DNA of 64,000 nt from an uncultured Clostridia bacterium (GTDB lineage Bacteria; Bacillota; Clostridia; UBA1381), in the NCBI GenBank assembly GCA_934489015.1, contig CAKSSN010000006.1:1-64000 (forward strand), read 5' to 3'. Below, one piece after another: positions 1 to 8,033 of this stretch. The position numbers and the translations under genes were made by a program. Position 1 is the first letter of the stretch; each line of letters opens with the position of its first letter. Below the pieces are notes generated by a model. The model was given only the letters and a program-made list of their open reading frames with translations, searched no databases and had not been told where the DNA came from.

Positions 1-55
1 TTCCTCCTGTTTTTGTGTTTATTTTATTATATCATATTTTGCATATTTGTGTCTA
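1..55 (-). promoter_or_regulatory. Promoter and ribosome site of a leftward gene beyond the window
   Basis: Read on the minus strand there is a -35 TAGACA (50-55), 18 bp, a perfect -10 TATAAT (26-31), then AGGAGGAA at 1-8, which is a strong Shine-Dalgarno. The start codon must lie just left of base 1. The gene itself cannot be identified from this window. Confidence 0.75.
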
Positions 56-69
56 CTTTTTTAGTATAG

Positions 70-186
70 CACCAATATGGATTTCTCGATAAGCTTTTAA
101 ACGATCTTAAAGACGGAATAATATCAAGAGCCGAAATTGAGGTTTGTGCAAAAAGAGTGCTTGAAATGATTTTAAAAATTGATTGA
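70..186 (+). pseudogene. C-terminal remnant of a GH3 beta-glucosidase-like gene
   Basis: An open frame of 38 codons runs from just after an in-frame TAG (67-69) to the TGA at 184-186 and has no start codon. Its translation ends in ISRAEIEVCAKRVLEMILK, which resembles the C-terminal helix of family 3 glycoside hydrolases, where a segment of the form 'G.L(T/S)R.(E/Q)LE.CA.R(I/V)L..IL' is common. The rest of the gene is absent: upstream lies the promoter of a leftward gene. It is probably debris of a deletion or recombination. The assignment rests on a short match by eye; a chance open frame is possible. Confidence 0.5.
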
Positions 187-203
187 TTGGGGAGATTTTT
201 AAC

Positions 204-1056
204 ATGAACAGCTTGAATGAATGGGAAGTCGGAGCAAGCACGGCCATTTTGCATTATAACGGCGGCGTGACGAAAGAGGGCTTCAATAATTATAAAAAAA
301 GCGGAATAGAATATGCCGAGCTTTCTTTGGAATTAGATGATTTGGAGAGATTGGGGTTTTATGAAAGACCCGAAAAAAAAACAGCTTGCTGCTGACAGCG
401 GCGTGAAATTTTGGTCATTTCATATGCCGTTCGGCGAAAATATCAATCCTGCGATTTTAGATAGGCAAAAGAATAAATATGCTATGGATATTATGAAAAA
501 ATGCATATCTCAGGCGGCAAAAATCGGTATAGAAACAATTGTTATTCATCCGTCCTTTGAACCGAACGATGCAGAAAGCAGACGCGACAAAATGGATTGT
601 TCAATAGAAAACATGAGCATTTTATCGAAATTTTGTAAAAATCTCGGCGCTGTTTTAACGGTTGAAGATTTGCCGCGCACGTGTCTTGGAAATTGCTCGG
701 AGGAAATAATAGAGTTTCTTAATTCGGTTGATGATCTTATGTTCTGCTTTGATACAAATCATGTTACCGCTCAGAAAAATGAGGATTTTCTTGATGAGCT
801 TATAAAGCATCATTTTCAAGGTCGCGTCAGAACAATTCATGTCAGTGATTATGACGGCATTGACGAAAGACACAGACTGCCGTTTGACGGAACAAATAAC
901 TGGGAGGAAATCGTTTCAAAGCTAAAAAAGCTTGAATATAACGGAGTGTTTATGTATGAGGTAGGCAAGGCTTGGGACAGAGAAAAGCCGTATACATTAG
1001 AAGCTGTTAAACAGAATTATTTGAAAATGAAAAGCGAAATTTTTAAAACAATATAA
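204..1056 (+). CDS. Sugar phosphate isomerase/epimerase (AP endonuclease 2-like TIM barrel), frameshifted
   Basis: The ATG at 204 follows a GGGGAG ribosome site. The frame reads about 57 codons to a run of nine A's (373-381) and then hits TGA. The rest of the protein continues one frame over to the TAA at 1054-1056. With one A fewer the two parts join into a single protein of about 283 residues, the normal size for this family. The metal-ligand pattern of xylose-isomerase-like barrels is present downstream: IHPSFE, TVEDLP, FDTNHV, IHVSDYD and MYEVG. The substrate is unknown; such enzymes epimerize keto-sugars or inositols. pgmB follows 14 bases later, so the two are probably cotranscribed. 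The break may be a real mutation, slippage-corrected expression, or a sequencing error in the homopolymer. Confidence 0.8.
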
Positions 1057-1070
1057 AAGGAGCGAATACA

Positions 1071-1706
1071 ATGATAAAAGCTGTAATATTTGATCTTGAC
1101 GGCGTGATAGTTTCAACAGATGACTGTCATTATCGTGCGTGGAAGAAAATGGCGGATGAAGAGGGCATTTATTTTGACAGAAAAATAAATAACCGTCTGC
1201 GCGGAGTAAGCCGAATGGCAAGCCTTGACGTAGTTCTTGAAAGAGCGGATAAAAAATATTCTGATGAAGAAAAGGCGGCGCTTGCCGAAAGAAAAAATAA
1301 TTATTACAGGGAGCTTATCTGCGAGCTTACGCCAAACGATATTTTACCCGGCGCAGCTGATACTCTTTTAAAGCTTAAAAACAGCGGTATTAAAATTGCA
1401 ATCGGCTCGTCAAGTAAAAATACACCTGTAATATTAAAACAGATAGGACTTGATAACTTTTTTGACGCTGTTTCCGACGGTAACAATATTACACATTCAA
1501 AGCCCGATCCCGAAGTCTTTTTAAAGGCTGCCGAAATGCTCGGCATATCGCCGGAGGACTGCATGATAGTTGAAGATGCGGACGCAGGCATAGAAGCCGG
1601 CAAAAGAGCGGGCATGAAAACCTTTTCCGTGCATGGAGCAAAGGGGGCTAATTTTGAAGCGGAGGATTTAAAAAGCTGCAGACTTCTTGAGGCGGCTTTG
1701 TCATAA
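1071..1706 (+). CDS. pgmB: Beta-phosphoglucomutase (HAD family)
   Basis: This enzyme converts beta-glucose 1-phosphate to glucose 6-phosphate in the cytoplasm after phosphorolysis of disaccharides such as maltose, trehalose or cellobiose-type sugars. The 211-residue protein has the HAD motif I DLDGVIVSTD with D8 and D10, a cap segment with RLRGVSR, motif II around IGSSSKN, the motif III lysine in HSKPDPEVF, and the acidic motif EDADAGIEAG. Length and order fit the beta-PGM subfamily. The ribosome site AAAGGAG lies 8 bases before the ATG. It follows the isomerase gene and the GH3 remnant, a context of oligosaccharide catabolism. Another HAD sugar phosphatase is the main alternative, but the DGVIVSTD..H..AW start favours pgmB. 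Confidence 0.88.
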   Translation: MIKAVIFDLDGVIVSTDDCHYRAWKKMADEEGIYFDRKINNRLRGVSRMASLDVVLERADKKYSDEEKAALAERKNNYYRELICELTPNDILPGAADTLLKLKNSGIKIAIGSSSKNTPVILKQIGLDNFFDAVSDGNNITHSKPDPEVFLKAAEMLGISPEDCMIVEDADAGIEAGKRAGMKTFSVHGAKGANFEAEDLKSCRLLEAALS

Positions 1707-1771
1707 TGTGCGGTTATATGCAAAGAGCAGTATATGGCAAAATTATTGTTTAAACTTTTTTGCTTGTTTTC

Positions 1772-1800
1772 TTGCAATATGAAGTGAAATATGATAAAAT
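1772..1800 (+). promoter_or_regulatory. Promoter of hemW
   Basis: TTGCAA (1772-1777), 17 bp, then TGATAAAAT with an extended -10 (TAAAAT at 1795-1800). It lies 33 bases before the hemW start codon. The -35 matches consensus in 4 of 6 positions; the extended -10 compensates. Confidence 0.6.
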
Positions 1801-1832
1801 TATATTAATACACGACAAAGGAACGAATAATA

Positions 1833-2942
1833 ATGGATAAATGTGCAGGACTTTATATTCACATACCCTTTTGCAAGAGAAAATGCCGATACTGCGACTT
1901 TGTTTCATTTACGGACAATGAGCGATATTTTGACAGATATATAAGCACGGTTGAGAGCGAGGCGGAGCAATACAGCGGCGTAAAAATCGAAACGCTTTTT
2001 ATAGGCGGCGGCACGCCGACTCTGCTTGAAGCAAAGCAGCTTGAAAGGCTTATTGGGGCGGTGAATAAAAGCTTTGATATGTCGGTATGCACCGAAGCGA
2101 GCATAGAAGCAAATCCGGGGACAATAACGGAAGAAAAGCTGAGAGCCTTGAAAGCGTGCGGAATAAACAGGATAAGCATAGGCGTTCAGTCGTTTTCGGA
2201 CGATGAGCTTAAAATGCTCGGAAGAATACATTCAGCGCGCGAGGCTTATGAAGCTATTGAAAAAGCCGCAAAATATTTTGACAATATAAATATAGATATA
2301 ATGACTGCTCTTCCGGGACAAACTGCCGAAGGGCTTTTAAGCACGGTCAAATCCGCCGTTTCGTGCGGCGCATCGCACTTGTCGTGCTACAGTCTGATAA
2401 TAGAGGACGGGACGGAGTTTAAAGAGCTTTACGACAGGGGAGAGCTTAAGCTGCCGGACGAAGACGCGGATCGTGATATGTTTTCGCAGCTTTGCGAATA
2501 TCTGAGGGAAAACGGCTATGAACGCTATGAAATATCCAATTTTGCAAAGCCCGGCTTTCGTTGCCGCCATAACATGAAATACTGGACGGCGAACGAATAT
2601 ATAGGTCTTGGCGTTTCGGCACACTCATATTTCGGCGGCGTAAGGTATTATAACTGTTCATCGCTTGAAAAATATTTAAGCGGCATAGACTTTCGCACGG
2701 TTGACGAAAAGCCCGATCCTGCCGATAAAAAAGAGGAATTTATAATGCTTTCTCTGAGAACGGCTGACGGCGTTGATGAGGCTGAATACAAAAGCAGATT
2801 TTCAGAGGACTTTTACAAGAAAAACGCGGAAAAAATCAATAAATTCATATCGGCGGGGTTTATGAAAAAAACAAGAGTGGGGTACGGATTTACTGACAAG
2901 GGTTTCGATATAAGCAATACCCTTATATGCGAATTGATATAA
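1833..2942 (+). CDS. hemW: HemW-type radical SAM protein (coproporphyrinogen III oxidase-like)
   Basis: The 369-residue protein begins with the radical SAM cluster motif C14-x3-C18-x2-C21 in HIPFCKRKCRYCDF, followed by the SAM-binding glycine stretch GGGTPT. The C-terminal HemW domain is present, including CRHNMKYWTANEYIGLG, a signature shared by HemW and separating it from true HemN. Known family members bind heme and are proposed to deliver it to respiratory proteins; they do not catalyse coproporphyrinogen oxidation. The gene is monocistronic by position, with its own promoter and about 250 bases to the next gene. No clear terminator follows it. Confidence 0.9.
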   Translation: MDKCAGLYIHIPFCKRKCRYCDFVSFTDNERYFDRYISTVESEAEQYSGVKIETLFIGGGTPTLLEAKQLERLIGAVNKSFDMSVCTEASIEANPGTITEEKLRALKACGINRISIGVQSFSDDELKMLGRIHSAREAYEAIEKAAKYFDNINIDIMTALPGQTAEGLLSTVKSAVSCGASHLSCYSLIIEDGTEFKELYDRGELKLPDEDADRDMFSQLCEYLRENGYERYEISNFAKPGFRCRHNMKYWTANEYIGLGVSAHSYFGGVRYYNCSSLEKYLSGIDFRTVDEKPDPADKKEEFIMLSLRTADGVDEAEYKSRFSEDFYKKNAEKINKFISAGFMKKTRVGYGFTDKGFDISNTLICELI

Positions 2943-3040
2943 CTGTGTTAGTTATGATTAACTTATTTAAAAAATTTGTAATATAAAAGCTTGAATTTCG
3001 TCATTTTTTTTAGAGGCATTAACAAAAAAATTTCTGTATG

Positions 3041-3069
3041 TTGACAAGTCAAATCATTTGTGCTACTAT
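3041..3069 (+). promoter_or_regulatory. Promoter of pflBA
   Basis: A perfect -35 TTGACA (3041-3046), 17 bp, and -10 TACTAT (3064-3069) preceded by TGC, an extended -10. Transcription should start near 3076, giving a leader of about 115 nt before pflB. Confidence 0.8.
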
Positions 3070-3075
3070 ATATAG

Positions 3076-3190
3076 TGGCTATAGGATTATGCTTTTTTAG
3101 CGGTAATTCTTCGCCATTGCTCCAATCCTGCCCACCGGATTGGCAGCGGCACTTTTTATTCACTTGTGGGCAGAAAGGCTTTGAGAGATA
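3076..3190 (+). promoter_or_regulatory. Structured pflB leader with predicted H-type pseudoknot
   Basis: The leader holds a bulged hairpin: GCC (3113-3115) with GGC (3148-3150), GCT (3119-3121) with AGC (3145-3147), and CCAATCC (3122-3128) with GGATTGG (3137-3143). The loop TGCCCACC (3129-3136) is perfectly complementary over seven bases to GTGGGCA at 3166-3172, which lies right before the purine-rich ribosome site. Formation of the second helix would make a pseudoknot next to the start codon at 3191. The arrangement resembles translational riboswitches, but it matches no class that I can name. Confidence 0.5.
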
Positions 3191-5443
3191 ATGGTAGAAT
3201 TTGAGCAATGGAAAGGTTTTAAGGGCACTAAATGGCGTGATGACATTGACACTCGCGACTTTATACAAAACAACTATACACCCTATGACGGTGATGAAAG
3301 CTTTCTTGAAGGACCTACGGAAGCAACGGATAAGCTTTGGGGAAAGCTTCAGGAGCTTCAGAAGGAAGAACGTGCTAAGGGCGGCGTTCTCGATATGGAC
3401 ACACATATTGTTTCGGGTATCAACTCGCACAAGCCGGGTTATATAGATGAGTCTATGAAGGACCTTGAAACGATTGTAGGTCTTCAGACAGACAAGCCGC
3501 TTAAGCGTGCATTCATGCCCTACGGTGGTATTAAAATGGCAGAGGAGGCTTGCAGCACATACGGCTATGAGCCGGATCCGGAGCTTCACAAGATTTTCAC
3601 GGAATATCATAAAACTCATAATCAGGGCGTTTATGATGTTTACACACCGGAAATGCGTGCAATACGTAAAAATAAGATTGTAACAGGTCTTCCAGATACC
3701 TACGGAAGAGGAAGAATTGTAGGCGACTACAGGCGTGTTGCTCTTTACGGTATAGATTTTCTTATTGAAAAGAAAAAAGAGGATCAGGCAAACTGCGAAA
3801 GCGAATCAATGACAGAAAAGGAAATTCGTCTTCGTGAGGAAATCGCAATGCAGATTAAGGCATTGAACGAAATGAAGGCAATGGCTGAGTCCTACGGCTT
3901 TGATATTTCAAAACCGGCTTCAAACGCACATGAGGCTTGCCAGTGGCTCTACTTCGGCTATCTTGCTGCAATCAAAACTCAAAACGGCGCTGCAATGAGC
4001 GTGGGCAGAGTTTCAACTTTCCTTGATATTTATATTGAGCGTGATATAGAAGCAGGAATTATTACCGAAAAAGAAGCTCAGGAAATGATTGACCATATGG
4101 TTATGAAATTCAGAATGGTTAAATTCGCAAGAATACCGTCATACAATGAGCTTTTCTCAGGCGATCCTGTATGGGCAACCGTAAACGTTGCAGGTAAGGG
4201 CGTGGATGGCAGAGCAATGGTAACGAAGAACGACTTCCGTTTTCTCCATACTCTTGAAAACATGGGACCGTCACCGGAGCCGAACCTCACAGTTCTTTAC
4301 TCATCACAGCTTCCGGAAAGCTTCAAGCGCTACGCTGCCGATATTTCCGTAAAGACAAGCTCAATACAGTATGAAAACGATGATGTTATGCGTCCGGTAT
4401 GGGGCGATGACTATGCAATCTGCTGCTGCGTATCTGCTACACAGACAGGTAAGGAAATGCAGTTCTTCGGTGCTCGTGCAAACCTTGCAAAGTGCCTCCT
4501 TTATGCTATAAACGGCGGTGTTGACGCAAAGACAAAGAAGCAGGTAGGACCGGAATATACACCTATCACTTCGGAATATCTCGACTATGACGAGGTTATC
4601 AGAAAATATGAAAAGATGATGGACTGGCTTGCTAAGGTATATGTTCGTACTCTTAACGTTATCCATTATATGCATGACAAGTACTTCTATGAAGCAGCTG
4701 AAATGGCTCTTATTGATACAGATGTAAGACGTACCTTTGCAACAGGTATTGCAGGCTTTTCGCACGTTGTTGACTCTTTGTCGGCTATTAAGTACGCAAA
4801 GGTTAAGGTAAACCGCGATGAAGACGGAATTGCAAAGGACTTCGAGGTTACAGGCGACTTCCCGCGCTACGGAAACGATGATGACCGTGCCGACGAAATT
4901 GCTGTATGGCTTCTTAAGACATTTATGGGTAAGGTTAAAAAGTGCCATACCTACAGAGATTCAGAGCCTACAACATCAATTCTTACAATCACATCAAACG
5001 TTGTATACGGAAAAGCAACTGCCGCACTTCCTGACGGAAGAGCTGCCGGCGAGCCGCTTTCACCGGGTGCTAACCCTGCTTACGGCGCTGAAAAGAGCGG
5101 TCTTTTGGCTTCTCTTAACTCTGTTGCAAAGCTTCCGTATGAGTATGCGCTTGACGGTATTTCAAATACGCAGACGATTAATCCCGACGCTCTCGGTCAC
5201 AGTGATGATGAGCGCGCAGCAAACCTTGTAAACGTTCTTGACGGATATTTTGACAAGGGTGCGCATCACCTTAACGTAAACGTATTCGGAAAAGAAAAGC
5301 TTATAGACGCTATGGAGCATCCTGAGAAGGAAGAGTATGCTAACTTTACAATCCGTGTTTCGGGCTACGCTGTTAAGTTTATCGACCTCACACGTGAGCA
5401 GCAGCTTGACGTTATAGCAAGAACCTGCCATGAGTCACTGTAA
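3191..5443 (+). CDS. pflB: Formate C-acetyltransferase (pyruvate formate-lyase)
   Basis: A glycyl radical enzyme that cleaves pyruvate with CoA to acetyl-CoA and formate during fermentation. The 750-residue protein has the catalytic cysteines in ICCCVSATQTG (C411-C413; the usual pair is adjacent cysteines) and the C-terminal glycyl radical loop RVSGYAVKF with Gly725, placed as usual about 25 residues from the end. Length is normal for the family. It is followed by its activating enzyme with a 14-base overlap, so translation is probably coupled. It is expressed from a strong extended -10 promoter and a structured leader. The radical makes it oxygen-sensitive, consistent with an anaerobe. Confidence 0.97.
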   Translation: MVEFEQWKGFKGTKWRDDIDTRDFIQNNYTPYDGDESFLEGPTEATDKLWGKLQELQKEERAKGGVLDMDTHIVSGINSHKPGYIDESMKDLETIVGLQTDKPLKRAFMPYGGIKMAEEACSTYGYEPDPELHKIFTEYHKTHNQGVYDVYTPEMRAIRKNKIVTGLPDTYGRGRIVGDYRRVALYGIDFLIEKKKEDQANCESESMTEKEIRLREEIAMQIKALNEMKAMAESYGFDISKPASNAHEACQWLYFGYLAAIKTQNGAAMSVGRVSTFLDIYIERDIEAGIITEKEAQEMIDHMVMKFRMVKFARIPSYNELFSGDPVWATVNVAGKGVDGRAMVTKNDFRFLHTLENMGPSPEPNLTVLYSSQLPESFKRYAADISVKTSSIQYENDDVMRPVWGDDYAICCCVSATQTGKEMQFFGARANLAKCLLYAINGGVDAKTKKQVGPEYTPITSEYLDYDEVIRKYEKMMDWLAKVYVRTLNVIHYMHDKYFYEAAEMALIDTDVRRTFATGIAGFSHVVDSLSAIKYAKVKVNRDEDGIAKDFEVTGDFPRYGNDDDRADEIAVWLLKTFMGKVKKCHTYRDSEPTTSILTITSNVVYGKATAALPDGRAAGEPLSPGANPAYGAEKSGLLASLNSVAKLPYEYALDGISNTQTINPDALGHSDDERAANLVNVLDGYFDKGAHHLNVNVFGKEKLIDAMEHPEKEEYANFTIRVSGYAVKFIDLTREQQLDVIARTCHESL

Positions 5444-6164
5444 GGGATATATTCATTCGACCGAAAGCTTCGGTGCGGCTGACGGACCGGGTGTAAGATT
5501 TATAATATTTATGCAGGGCTGCCGCATGAGGTGCAGGTATTGTCATAATCCCGACACATGGGAGCTTAACACCGGTGAAGAGGCAGACGCGCGCGAGCTT
5601 ATTGATAAGGCGCTGAGATATAAAAGCTACTGGGGGAAAAACGGTGGTATAACCGTGAGCGGCGGAGAGCCGCTCCTCCAGATAGATTTTGTGACGGAGC
5701 TTTTGAAATATGCAAAGGACGAGGGTATTCATACAACTATTGATACTGCCGGAAATCCGTTTACACGTGAAGAGCCGTTTTTTTCAAAATTTAACGAGCT
5801 TATGAAGTATACTGATTTGGTAATGCTTGATTTAAAGGAAATAAACGGCATCAGGCATAAGGATTTGACGGGCTTTGACAATTCAACTATTCTCGATATG
5901 GCGCGTTATCTCAACAATATAGGCAAAAGCGTCTGGATAAGACACGTTCTTGTTCCGGGCGTTACGGATATTGATGAGGATTTATATGCTCTTTCGGATT
6001 TTATAAAAACGCTTAAAAATGTTGAGCGTGTTGAGGTCCTTCCTTATCACATTCTCGGAAAATTCAAATGGGAAAACTTAGGTATTCCCTATTCGCTCGA
6101 GGATGTTAAGCCTCCGACGGCGGAGCGTATTGAAAATGCAAGAAAAATACTCGGTGCGTATTAA
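5430..6164 (+). CDS. pflA: Pyruvate formate-lyase activating enzyme (radical SAM)
   Basis: It installs the glycyl radical on PflB using S-adenosylmethionine and a 4Fe-4S cluster. The 244-residue protein has C31-x3-C35-x2-C38 in GCRMRCRYCHNPDTW, the WGKNGGITVSGGEP stretch typical of PFL activases, and a normal length. Its start lies inside the last codons of pflB. A strong hairpin terminator follows directly, closing a two-gene operon. Confidence 0.96.
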   Translation: MSHCKGYIHSTESFGAADGPGVRFIIFMQGCRMRCRYCHNPDTWELNTGEEADARELIDKALRYKSYWGKNGGITVSGGEPLLQIDFVTELLKYAKDEGIHTTIDTAGNPFTREEPFFSKFNELMKYTDLVMLDLKEINGIRHKDLTGFDNSTILDMARYLNNIGKSVWIRHVLVPGVTDIDEDLYALSDFIKTLKNVERVEVLPYHILGKFKWENLGIPYSLEDVKPPTAERIENARKILGAY

Positions 6165-6171
6165 CACACTT

Positions 6172-6218
6172 AAAAACGGGCTGCTAAAAGTCAATTGACT
6201 TTTAGCAGCCCGTTTTTT
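6172..6218 (+). terminator. Rho-independent terminator of pflBA
   Basis: A perfect inverted repeat with ACGGGCTGCTAAAAGTC on the left arm and its complement on the right (6176-6213), followed by TTTTTT. The left flank is A-rich, so it could also act on the minus strand. Confidence 0.95.
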
Positions 6219-6404
6219 ATTTTAATATTTCCCTGAGCTTTTTAATTTTTTTTGTTTTTCACTTAAAGCCTTCCGCCTTTTTACGCTCAAAGAAATGCAG
6301 AGCCTTTTTAGCTGTAAAATTTCTTCCCGGCAGTCATTAAGACGGAAATGCTTATTTTAAAATCAAAGCTAAATTGCCTGCTTTTTTCGTTTTTTTATTT
6401 TACA
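6219..6404. other. AT-rich spacer between convergent operons
   Basis: This stretch lies between the terminators of the convergent pflBA and metNIQ operons. It contains T-runs and no ORF with a start and ribosome site. A short minus-strand reading near 6250-6330 looks weakly protein-like but has internal stops. I see no RNA gene here. Confidence 0.6.
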
Positions 6405-6447
6405 CTAAAAAAGCCGAAGCTCGATAAAACTCGCTGGCTTCGGCTTT
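6405..6447 (-). terminator. Terminator of metNIQ
   Basis: On the minus strand AAAGCCGAAGC (ending at 6437) pairs with GCTTCGGCTTT, followed by TTTT and an AT-rich tail. It lies 18 bases after the metQ stop codon. Confidence 0.9.
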
Positions 6448-6464
6448 GATTTAATTTTTGTTTA

Positions 6465-7283
6465 TCAGAACATTGCAACAACTGCGCCGTTATATTTCTC
6501 TGCTATAAAGTCTTTAACCTCATCGGTTTCGAGAGCCTTTATAAGAGCCTGTGTTTTAGCGCTATTTTCGTCGCCTTTTCTGACTGCTATTACATTTGAA
6601 TACGTTTTTGCTGCTGTTCCGTCAGCGTTTTCTGTTGCGAGTGCGTCGGCAATTTTAAGACCTGCCTGAATTGCATAGTTTCCGTTAATTACGGCAACAG
6701 TACCAGGATCGCTGTTTTTAAGCTGCGCTGCAACCGTGTCAGCCTGAACCGTCTGAATGTTATAGCCGCCGTCATCAACTATATCAAGAGTTGTAACACC
6801 CTTTTCGGCATCTGCATCGTCGGGAAGCTTTATAATGTTTTCCTGTGCGAGCAGGAAGAGAGCTCTTGTTTCGTTACTATCGTCTGCCGGGATTATGATT
6901 GTAGCGCCTTCCGGTATTTCCGAAACGCTCTTTACATCGTTTGAATAAATTCCGAACGGCTCATAATGAATTTCGGCAGCCGGCTCAAGCTCGGTGTTGT
7001 TTGATTTGTTAAATGAGTGCAGATACGGTGTGTGCTGGAAGTAGTTAGCGTCAAGCGTACCGTCTGCAAGAGCCTTGTTTGGAAGCACATAATCGTCATA
7101 AACGACAATTTCAAGTGTGTAGCCTTCCTCTGCAAGCTTATCCTTAACCTGCTCAAGAATTTCGGCGTGCGGTGTTGAGCTTGCGCCTACCTTGATTGTT
7201 TTGTCGTCTGTTTTACCGTTTGAGCAGCCTGCAGCACCTGCCGCAAGCGCGAATGCTAAAATAAGTGAAAATAACTTTTTCAT
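6465..7283 (-). CDS. metQ: Methionine ABC transporter, substrate-binding lipoprotein
   Basis: Binds methionine outside the membrane and hands it to MetI. The 272-residue protein starts at the ATG at 7283, preceded by AAAAGGAGA; a start 24 bases upstream would place the ribosome site inside the gene and is less likely. The signal peptide ends in a lipobox with Cys20 (AAGAAGC). The NlpA/MetQ family features are clear: IKVGASSTPHAEIL, DGTLDANYFQHTPYL, VAVINGNYA and a C-terminal EKYNGAVV. It is the last gene of metN-metI-metQ. MetQ binders sometimes prefer D-methionine or dipeptides; the sequence does not decide. Confidence 0.94.
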   Translation of the reverse strand: MKKLFSLILAFALAAGAAGCSNGKTDDKTIKVGASSTPHAEILEQVKDKLAEEGYTLEIVVYDDYVLPNKALADGTLDANYFQHTPYLHSFNKSNNTELEPAAEIHYEPFGIYSNDVKSVSEIPEGATIIIPADDSNETRALFLLAQENIIKLPDDADAEKGVTTLDIVDDGGYNIQTVQADTVAAQLKNSDPGTVAVINGNYAIQAGLKIADALATENADGTAAKTYSNVIAVRKGDENSAKTQALIKALETDEVKDFIAEKYNGAVVAMF

Positions 7284-7352
7284 AAATATCAATCTCCTTT
7301 TCTTCATTGCCGTTTCCGGCTTTTTATATAAATTGCGGAGTTTTCCGCAGAT

Positions 7353-8030
7353 TTATTTAATTCTTTTATCGGTTTTATGCGCCCAAAGCATACCGATTTC
7401 CTGAATAATCTGAACGATTATAATTGTTAAAACAACGCATATCCATATAATATCATTGTTATATCTCTGATAGCCGTATGTTATTGCAATCTGACCGAGT
7501 CCGCCTCCGCCGATTGTGCCTGCCATAGCAGAGTAGCCGAGAATTGTAACCGTTGAAATAACCCCTCCGATTATGAGCGACGGCTTTGCTTCGGGGATAA
7601 GCACCTTGTATATCAGCTTAGCCGATGATGTACCCATAGCCTGAGCTGCCTCTATAATTCCGCGATCGACCTCTTTTATTGATGATTCAACCATACGCGC
7701 AACATACGGCGCTGCCGCAATTATGAGCGTAACAATCATTGCGCGGTTGCCCATGCTTGTGCCGACAATAAGGTTTGCAGCCGGAAGCACCGCGATCATA
7801 AGAATTATAAACGGTATACTTCTGAGCATATTTACAACAATTCCGAGAATTTTGTTAAACCAGCCTATCGGGTGAATACCGTCCTTGTCGGTTACGCACA
7901 GAAGTATGCCGAGCGGAAGCCCTATTATATACGAAACAAAGGTTGAGATAAGCGTCATGTAAATCGTTTCCCATATTCCCGTATAAATAATTCCGTCATT
8001 CATCAGCTTATAAAACATTTCCGAAAACAT
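7353..8030 (-). CDS. metI: Methionine ABC transporter permease
   Basis: Integral membrane subunit of the methionine importer, 225 residues, with about five hydrophobic segments and the binding-protein-dependent permease loop around EAAQAMGTSSAKLIYKVLIP, which docks the ATPase. The motif GYSAMAGTIGGGGLG is typical of MetI. It lies three bases after metN and 69 bases before metQ. The upstream and downstream partners leave little doubt about its role. Confidence 0.94.
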   Translation of the reverse strand: MFSEMFYKLMNDGIIYTGIWETIYMTLISTFVSYIIGLPLGILLCVTDKDGIHPIGWFNKILGIVVNMLRSIPFIILMIAVLPAANLIVGTSMGNRAMIVTLIIAAAPYVARMVESSIKEVDRGIIEAAQAMGTSSAKLIYKVLIPEAKPSLIIGGVISTVTILGYSAMAGTIGGGGLGQIAITYGYQRYNNDIIWICVVLTIIIVQIIQEIGMLWAHKTDKRIK

Positions 8031-8033
8031 TCT

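Noticed and set aside
1304..1777. Minus-strand ORF of 157 codons opposite pgmB
   Set aside because: Shadow of a clear beta-phosphoglucomutase gene; no promoter or ribosome site.
3076..3190. ZTP (pfl motif) riboswitch before pflB
   Set aside because: The conserved CCGCCTGGGC segment is missing and the loop-tail order of the pseudoknot is reversed.
6231..6360. Possible small minus-strand coding remnant in the convergent spacer
   Set aside because: A short protein-like reading exists but contains stops and lacks a start with a ribosome site.
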